The notes beneath the pieces were generated by a model, which was not told the origin of the DNA, did not search any database, and saw only the letters and a program-made list of their open reading frames with translations. Positions 35,301-64,000 of a stretch of 64,000 nt of DNA are shown here, one piece after another. The stretch covers positions 43,510,500 to 43,574,499 of the forward strand of contig OX457029.1 in assembly GCA_949752745.1 (NCBI GenBank). The letters are read 5' to 3'. The DNA comes from Protula sp. h YS-2021 (lineage: Eukaryota; Annelida; Polychaeta; Sabellida; Serpulidae). The translations under genes and the position numbers were made by a program. Every line of letters starts with the position of its first letter. Position 1 is the stretch's first letter.

Positions 35301-38034
35301 GGTGTGTCCTTGTCAGATATGTTAAAAACGGGTTGTTGGTCATCTCCAAACTCATTTATTAAGTACTCAAAGACTTTTCTCAGTGGGAACTCTCGGGCTT
35401 ATGCTCGTTGCGCCCATTTAGAGATATCAGAAACATAGTTACAGATAGAAAAAAATTAATTTCTGATATTTATGGAATGCCGTTTTAACATTAAATGCTT
35501 ATTTTTGACATCAAGATATAATTAAAGATATCAAGAAATCAATGTAGATCTTAATAATTTATATTTTGCTATTATTAATCGAATTTTAGATGGCAAACAT
35601 TTATTTTTGAGATCAAAAAATCAAACTTACAAACTTAGAGAATCTTAAGGGAGACACACATTTGCAAAAAATTTAACGAATTGTCAATTAAAATTTGGGG
35701 ATGAAAACTTAAGTTGAGATCAATAATAACAACACACTTCTTGATCTCAAGAATTGCTCCTTTTTATACAGTAAAAATTTAAAGAAATATTCTGTGTTCA
35801 TTATTAATTTACAGATATATACTTCTGAATTTTTTATTTAAAAAGTACACTGATATTTTGATATCAAAAATAAATTTTTGAGATCAAAAAATCATTTGCA
35901 GATTTCAAAATACAAATTAAAAAAAGTCTCATTCTGAATTAATGATATATGAAATAAATTCTTGATATCAATAAAAGGAAAACGAATTATTGAGCTCAAA
36001 ATTGATATTTTGCTCTCAAATATTTCATTTTTGCTATCAAGAATTCAATTTTTGATCTCAAAAAATCAATTTTAGAGATCATTCAATCATTATTGATATC
36101 AATAAATATTTCTTGATATCGCTAAATATTTATTGATATCAAAAAATACTCTTTGATATCAAGAATGCATTTAGAGATAACAAAAATACAATTGCAGATA
36201 GCAAAAATTAATTTTTGATATCAAAATATGGATTTTTTCAGATAAAAATTAATTTTTGATATCAAGAAATCCATTTTTGAGATTAAAAATTAAGTCTTGA
36301 TTTCAATAATTCCCTAATAAATGTGAACATGGCATTCCATATATTTGCAGTCCAGCGTGAGTTTTATATATAAAAGCGAACATTCAGTCAAGTGATTCTT
36401 CTCAAAAATAAACTTGCCAATGTTGAGAAACACTGATTTATTCAACCTATAATGGAACTCGTTCATGCCTCTCATAATCAAGCATTTCATCTGTTGCCTG
36501 TTGCTTAATAATTTATAATTTATTCACTGATTTCAATAACTACCTTTTCAAAAAAAAAAAAAAGAAAAAAAAAAAAAAAAAAAAAAAACAGCACTCATAT
36601 TTTTACATACTGTATGTGTGTGTTTTTTAGGTTGCATCTTACCTTTTAGATTAAGGACTCATATAAAAATCTCTAAAATGTCTAAAACGATTTCCTCTCA
36701 CAAAAACTTTTTAACTTCATTTTCATTACTATGAATGACTGCGTGATCCGGATCGTGACCTTGAGTTTCAAGACAATCGGTCATGTGGCATGCATATCTC
36801 GGAACACATTAGAGATTAAACAATTTTTACCTCATTTTCGGACCCAACCCTCCTATCTTACATAACAGGAACTTCTCAATCTCAAAGCTGACCTTTAGTT
36901 TCAAGCCCATGGGCCACGTGACCTGTGTATCTCGGAAACCCTTACAAGGCGTTTCTGACACCATCTTTGGTCTTCATAACTTATACTAAAGTACATGAGT
37001 TATAAGTGACCTGAGCGATTTGAGTTTTGGGTAAAGTTTTGATTATTGTCGTGATTGTATTTATTAATGTGGAGATGGTAGTAGTAGCGAAATTCGGTCT
37101 AGTTGCCATTGTTTTACTGCATTTAGTCAGACATTACAAGATCGGCAAAGTTTCTGTCAGGGCATAATAAAAAGGAGTTTGTTTTGAAAGTTGCTGTTCC
37201 AGTTTCTGTTGTTTCTGTGCGTTAATTATATTTATTTCATTAAATGTGTCATTCAAATCCGACCCCAACATCCTCCCATGCCTTTTCATTGTTTCACCTT
37301 TCACTAAATTCGGTGGGTTTTCTATCTCTGCTTTATTTATATAATATGACCTGCACATTAATTTATCACAATATAGATGCATTGTAATATTGCTATTTTG
37401 CTCTCTGTGTATAAGCAATATTGTGAAAATTTTAGTAAATAATAATGCATTAAAATATAAAATTCAAGCAATAAATTTATATGGCACGTTTTGTCGCATA
37501 TTAAAAGATTGGATGCGATTTCAGCTAGATGTTACAAGTACGAGCCCCCCTTGGTAAGTGTATGAGCTAATTTTATTTTTTCTTTCTTTAAAAAATATAT
37601 TCAACCCAACAGGCATTTGTTTGGATACGTCGTTGCGACGCCGGCAGGTCAGAAATCTGAAAATACGAAAGTTGTAAATTGGTCGTTTGAGGTCATTTTG
37701 AATCCCGAAACGACGTTGTTGCGACGTCGCTTATAGATCACTTCAGACTGGTTTCGTAGATTATTATTTTTTAATATCAAAACGATCCACCAAAACCAGG
37801 CGATGTTGTAACGACTTCTGCTGGATAATATATTTCAGGACTTATTTTGTGGTTATTTTTTAACTTAAACAACGACTTACCCATGAAATGACGCAGAGGT
37901 TTTGGTGCTTTTGTATTATAAAAACTCACATATTTAAAATTTAAAATATATCCACTAAGCACTGCGAACACTAGTAAAACGGCAACAGCGAATTTATAAA
38001 TAATCCCTTTGGTTTTCAAGTTAAATTGTGCCAT
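23139..38034 (-). CDS. Heparan/uronyl 2-O-sulfotransferase-like gene, eight exons, ~347 aa
   Basis: Type II Golgi enzyme that would move sulfate from PAPS to the 2-O position of uronic acids in heparan or chondroitin/dermatan sulfate. Exons (5'->3'): 38034-37881, 37327-37298, 29628-29417, 28668-28589, 28268-28136, 26506-26400, 26064-25907, 23308-23139. They sum to 1,044 nt, all phases agree, and the stop is TAA. Seen in order: a short cytosolic tail; a membrane anchor (~12-31); the PAPS 5'-phosphosulfate loop (YNRVPKCASATL); RHIYFVDF; the 3'-phosphate motif (INLVRDPVEQF); a four-Cys region ending PFFCGQAELC; ALELAKYN; and the LPQYFKGI and DFYAFIKQRF helices. Spacing follows vertebrate UST slightly better than HS2ST1. 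There are several N-glycosylation sequons. The short exon 2 is the least certain part. Confidence 0.85.
25907..26064 (-). CDS. Sulfotransferase exon 7 (ends at a GC donor)
   Basis: Acceptor ATGACAG|A. Encodes ALELAKYN, VVGYLENF and LPQYFKGIQQIY. It ends TTAG|GCAAGT, the classic GC-AG donor consensus and the only site near the end of the homology that gives phase 1. Confidence 0.8.
26400..26506 (-). CDS. Sulfotransferase exon 6 (four-Cys region)
   Basis: Acceptor TTTCGTAG|ACA, donor TGCCA|GTATGA. Encodes TIDQC, PIC and PFFCGQAELC, matching the four conserved Cys of HS2ST/UST in spacing. Confidence 0.82.
28136..28268 (-). CDS. Sulfotransferase exon 5 (3'-phosphate-binding motif)
   Basis: Acceptor TTATACAG|A, donor ACAAG|GTAAGA. 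Encodes HINLVRDPVEQFASLYYF, the RDP motif that binds the PAPS 3'-phosphate. Confidence 0.88.
28589..28668 (-). CDS. Sulfotransferase exon 4
   Basis: Acceptor TTTGTAG|GTC, donor GAAAG|GTATGC. Encodes VKMVDNLTQPVLLDRHIYF; its His matches the conserved catalytic-region His of the family. Confidence 0.88.
29417..29628 (-). CDS. Sulfotransferase exon 3 (PAPS 5'-phosphosulfate loop)
   Basis: Acceptor TTTGTTTCAG|AT, donor GACAG|GTAAGA. Contains the IIYNRVPKCASATL nucleotide-binding loop with its Lys. Confidence 0.88.
31906..32985 (+). pseudogene. DIRS gag-like remnant
   Basis: A 124-residue open piece (31906-32280, MPKESSVILGKVF...) is followed by broken frames. Near 32840-32970 the translation SVRHNSDIPL...IESTATHTLTIMSF matches the corresponding part of the minus-strand copy (VRNDSDIPL...IEASSRHILNIMSF), which fixes the family. 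The function of DIRS gag is RNA packaging. Confidence 0.55.
33430..34138 (+). pseudogene. DIRS reverse transcriptase, frameshifted
   Basis: Typical DIRS RT sequence: KGAIAEMSKP, RAFLVSKKSGGWRLVIDLSTLN and SVDLTNSYLHVRLH in 33568-33861. After frame changes near 33860-33930 comes VFQDLDDWFLTHH with the catalytic LDDW (about 33976-33987). The active-site residues survive, but stops and shifts break the frame several times. Confidence 0.75.
34430..35438 (+). pseudogene. DIRS tyrosine recombinase, degraded, catalytic His replaced by Arg
   Basis: N-terminal core-binding part: SPATVYRSQWNIFSNWC, then after stops a segment like FFGHLF. The C-terminal catalytic part (35238-35438) reads KPRQVRQASNSVRALRGVSL, then SDMLKTGCWSSPNSFIKY. 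The HxxR box has Arg for His (CGC at 35259-35261). The residue after FIKY is Ser, so the usual nucleophile position also looks altered. This enzyme would integrate circular DIRS cDNA. Confidence 0.7.
35466..36346. mobile_element. 880-bp palindrome-rich element with ~27-bp terminal inverted repeats
   Basis: Ends are inverted copies: ATATTTATGGAATGCC at 35466-35481 and its complement around 36331-36346, with similarity continuing inward to about 27 bases. The inside is built of TTGATATCAA/TTGAGATCAAA-type self-complementary words every 20-35 bases, with more than 20 occurrences. No ORF. It looks like a non-autonomous foldback-type transposon. Confidence 0.65.
36550..36588. repeat. Poly-A tract
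   Basis: 39 bases of A with a single G at 36564, within a sulfotransferase intron; on - this is poly-T. No retrotransposon could be tied to it. Confidence 0.9.
37298..37327 (-). CDS. Sulfotransferase exon 2 (30-nt microexon, tentative)
   Basis: Acceptor AAAGCAG| before 37327 and donor AAAG|GTGAAA after 37298. It encodes IENPPNLVK in the stem and is the only donor here that gives the phase needed by exon 3. A longer reading to 37138 (GTAATG donor) gives the wrong phase. Confidence 0.5.
37881..38034 (-). CDS. Sulfotransferase exon 1 (cytosolic tail and membrane anchor)
   Basis: Starts at ATG 38032-38034 (MAQFNLKTK). Hydrophobic anchor FAVAVLLVFAVLSGYIL, then a basic stem. Donor is G|GTAAGT at 37880; ends in phase 1. 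Confidence 0.75.
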
Positions 38035-39014
38035 ATCCACGATTCTGAGTTATGTTCTGTCAAACCTGAAACTCTGGTTTCTCTATCTTTTATGTTTCCT
38101 GTTATTATGGGAATGAGAATTCGGTTTTCTATCTGTTTAAACCTGTTTCAAATATATATGGCTAATTTTCGCCAGGCTAACAGATTCAGCTTACAGGTTA
38201 TATAATTAAGTCCATAGTTGTTCCCGAAAAAGCACCAGTCAAACTGACACCGTACATGTATTTTTCTGCGTGATTTCGTTTCTTGTCTCAATGCTTGAAT
38301 AAAACTGTATCGGTAACTATTCAAGCAAATTAGTTTCCAATGACCGAAACTCAGGGCCATACTTTACCTTGGCAATAAGTTTATATGGAAGCGTAATCCT
38401 TTGGTCATTTTCAGCCATGTTTGGGTTATCCATAAAGCCTATTATAAGGGTTTATAAAGATTTTGTCCGGCGGTAACCGTATATTGTATTGTAGCCCTGG
38501 ACAAATCCCAGACTTGCCGGAAGGTGGCTGAGCTTATCATTCTATTTATAAGCTAAATGAATGTGGAATAATGTTTCCATTGTAAAATACATGATTGCAA
38601 GTTCTTCATACAAGAGCAGCTATCAGCAGTTTGGTTCTTTGGTGTTTAGTCTGTATTGATTGAATAATATATTATTTGACTGTAGACATTGCAAATTAAC
38701 AAGTCATACAACTTTATTCTTAGAAATTCAGCTTGCTGCAAATAATGAACACAAAATCAAATCTGTTGTAAGATAATATTTCACTTCTAGGTCACCTCCA
38801 ACCTAAACGATAATGCCCCCCCCCCCCCCCCGAAAAAAAAGGACTGAGCACTAATGATTCAGACACGACCGTGGAATATCCGGGATAGGAATTTTCCGCA
38901 GACAGAACCACTTTTATGTAGTCACTTTTTTGTTGCATTACAGAACCTCACAACAGTTGAAAACTACGGTTTGCTCCCTCCTAACAACTGGCCCCATCGC
39001 AAGAGCTAAGGTGT

Positions 39015-39254
39015 AATTGAAGGGGTCCATGCATAAACTTGATAACTGCAGAAAAACGCTTTTAAAGTTTGAAATTTTAGTAACAAACATAGGCTTTTCC
39101 CATCGCATTTTCCTAAAAAATACCCACTTCTAATCAGTTTTGAGGTATAAGACTTACATGCGTGATAGAACAGAAGCCATGAAATACCGTGGTGGTAATA
39201 GTGCATTTTCCTGATAAGTGGAGTTATCAAGTTTATGCATGGACCCCTTCAATT
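39015..39254. mobile_element. 240-bp MITE with perfect 33-bp terminal inverted repeats
   Basis: 39015-39047 (starting AATTGAAGGGGTCCATGC) is the exact reverse complement of 39222-39254. The internal 174 bp have no ORF of note. No clear target-site duplication. Confidence 0.85.
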
Positions 39255-39369
39255 ATCTTTCGGTAAAAGCGTTCCGAATTGCGTTAAGTTTCATATGTAG
39301 TCGGATTTTTTTCCCGGTGAGGGGGCATTCGAGTACACATTCGTTGCTGTATGTGTCCCGGGCTTTTTA

Positions 39370-39765
39370 ACCCACTAAACGCGGAGTGCCACGTTTGAAA
39401 AATACCCCCTTTTAACAAAACGTGGACAGCTTTGTCAATGTCACCCCTTGAACGCGGAGTGCCAAATTTTATTTTTAAAAAACGCTCCTTTCCACCAAAT
39501 TACATACTGATGAGTACAGACAGAACGCACGGAGGTGGGGGGGAACACTCACGTACCAACTGGTTACCACGTCTGTCCGTGACTTTTTTAAACGACTCTT
39601 AAACGAGGGGTGCCAAGTTTTAAATAATACCCCCTTTTTAAACCAAACACAGTTAAGCCCCTTTTGGAGGAAAAAACGCGGAGTACTGAATGAAATTACC
39701 CCCTGTTTTAACGAAACTGGCACTCCGCGGAGAAATCATCTGGCCTCAAAATTACCTCCCTTTTT
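39370..39765 (+). repeat. Interspersed repeat A, with internal CGCGGAGTGCC words
   Basis: AACGCGGAGTGCCA-like words recur at about 39376, 39453, 39604 (ACGAGGGGTGCCA) and 39671, ending in CACTCCGCGGA (39722). The block from CCAACTGGTTACCA to the end is shared with 51525-51750 in the same orientation. Confidence 0.7.
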
Positions 39766-40188
39766 CCGCATTTTTTTTGCAATACATTTTTATTATTGCA
39801 GTTATTCATAGTTATAATACATTATCATTATTATAGTTATTTGTAATTAAAACATCATGACTAAAAAACAAAGCATATATTGGCTTATTTTTAGTCAAAA
39901 TTCTGATATTATTGACCAGCCAATAAAACGTTATGATGACTCAAAATAAGTAAACATTTGCCAAATGTTAAGCACATGATGAAATATGTAGACTATACAA
40001 GCATATGGTAACCACGTTCAGTTACCATATGTTAATAAGATATGGTGATTTTTGTTCAAAAGTAATGACAATACATTTCGCTTTATAGTAGATGCGCAGC
40101 TATAAAAATAATTTGCTTCACCATGTTTTGAACTTATGTTTGGTGACGAGCTGTTATGTAAGCACTGCGAAATATTCAAATACTGCAC

Positions 40189-63070
<22,882 letters not shown>

Positions 63071-64000
63071 CTACAATTGCAATTCAATCAACCAAATATT
63101 CATTTATTTTCAATGTTTTATTATATGTTGATACAAAATGTTCTACATGACAACATTCATACAGAGAATTTAGCGTTTTATTTTTTATCGAAAATGTCCA
63201 CCCATCTATCTAACACAGGTGGTCAAGACCAGGATCATGAGGTTTCACATTTCGTTACAGTGTATGTACTCTTGCTGATACATGCTTCCACTGACTTTAC
63301 CAACTGAAGTTTGTTACTATGCTTTATTGTTTATTTATCTGACCTTCTAATAAATTATAAACCGTCAATTCGTCATTTATAAGATTCTCGACACTTAAAG
63401 GGGCTGTTTCAGATAATCTGGAGATAAGCTTGTTCTCTGTTTACAAAGTTGCTGGCTCATACAGCGACTTTGTAAAGACGCTAAATTTTCTAGCAGCTTT
63501 GTAAAGTCCATGGTTTTACGCCTAAAAAATTTGACAGATCCGCTGAAATGAAATTGTGTAAGATATCAAATGAACTGATCACTCGCTGATAAATTGCAAT
63601 TACAAATGCAAGTGCAATTAAAGTGTTTTGTTTATAGGGATCTCTCGTATTGGGTTCGCATGATTTTAAATTGCAATTAAAGTGGGTTTTTTTTCGATTC
63701 ATATGTCGCATTGAGCTTCTGTGTATTGTTCATGAGTTTAAATTGGAATTAATGGTAATTATCTTGTAATCAACGTTAAATAAGTCGTGAGAATTGGTCC
63801 CTTAATTTGTTGATCAGCTGAGCCAAGAAATGTTTTATTTTTTCTAAGCTTTATTTATTTAAATTTACATTTAGATTTACATTACAAATGAGACGAAAAT
63901 ATCTACTAAAATAGCTAAATAAACCTACAAAAATTGCTTTGCTTTGCTTTGCATGATTATATTAGCGTGACTCGTTCTATATCAAATTTAATGTATGATC
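63071..64000. other. Intron upstream of Ig1 exon a
   Basis: The first exon(s), with start codon and signal sequence or anchor, are not visible and probably lie beyond 64000. AT-rich, with GCTTTGCTTTGCTTTGC at about 63940. Confidence 0.45.

Larger units (their letters stand above)
31100..35460 (+). mobile_element. DIRS-like tyrosine-recombinase retrotransposon, degraded, antisense in a sulfotransferase intron
   Basis: GC-richer island in an AT-rich intron. In order it holds gag-like remnants, a DIRS-type reverse transcriptase and a tyrosine recombinase. Same family as the minus-strand copy at 45.6-50.8 kb. RT to recombinase is about 0.85 kb shorter here than there, consistent with loss of the RNase H part. 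Both ends are estimates. Confidence 0.75.
29629..37297 (-). other. Long sulfotransferase intron (between exons 2 and 3)
   Basis: 7.7-kb intron. Apart from the DIRS copy, the palindromic element and the poly-A tract it is plain AT-rich DNA; 29629-31100 and 36600-37290 show nothing else. Confidence 0.6.
38035..40188. other. Spacer between the two host genes
   Basis: Promoter region of the sulfotransferase and 3' flank of the Ig-collagen-C1q gene, both on -. Contains a C16 tract (38816-38831), a MITE and a CGCGGAGT repeat block. No gene seen. Confidence 0.5.

Noticed and set aside
37138..37327. Longer version of sulfotransferase exon 2 (190 nt)
   Set aside because: Ends at a weak GTAATG donor in phase 2, incompatible with exon 3 unless an extra unseen exon exists.
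63490..63711. Candidate signal-peptide exon for the Ig-collagen-C1q gene
   Set aside because: The hydrophobic stretch is internal and no phase-1 donor follows it; the first exon more likely lies outside the window.

Overview
This is eukaryotic (metazoan) genomic DNA. The evidence is AT-rich sequence, split genes with phase-matched GT-AG introns, long introns full of repeats, a non-LTR retrotransposon, two DIRS-like tyrosine-recombinase retrotransposons, a Maverick/Polinton-like element, and microsatellites. The repeat mix, plus an Ig-collagen-C1q gene, suggests a marine invertebrate, most likely a lophotrochozoan such as a mollusc. That placement is inference.

Layout. 1-~6 kb: decayed Maverick/Polinton/adintovirus-like element. 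On + it has the tail of an unknown ORF overlapping an adenain-like protease. On - it has an unknown gene, a PC4-like ssDNA-binding protein and a protein-primed family-B DNA polymerase broken by frameshifts. Tandem repeats follow. 6-12.2 kb: no gene seen, but a ~150 bp inverted-repeat pair. 12.28-17.89 kb: an almost complete I-type LINE with a candidate target-site duplication, killed by a stop at codon 12 of ORF2. 17.9-23.1 kb: no gene seen.

23.1-38.0 kb, minus strand: an eight-exon gene for a Golgi-type heparan/uronyl 2-O-sulfotransferase of about 347 residues. I rebuilt it exon by exon with every intron phase matching. One intron is GC-AG and one exon is a 30-nt microexon. Its 7.7-kb third-exon-proximal intron carries a degraded DIRS element (+) and an 880-bp palindrome-rich element.

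40.2->63.07 kb, minus strand: ten exons of a gene whose 5' end lies beyond the part I could resolve. The 548 visible residues form two V-type Ig domains, one I-set Ig domain, a Thr-rich hinge, about 27 Gly-X-Y triplets with one register break, and a C-terminal C1q domain. This is the most interesting locus. It looks like a trimerising recognition protein with an Ig head at one end and a C1q head at the other. Its 11.8-kb intron holds a second DIRS element (-) and several interspersed repeat families.

The two host genes lie head-to-tail on the minus strand. Nothing in the sequence ties them to one pathway, although a sulfotransferase and a C1q-type protein could both act at the cell surface or in the matrix.
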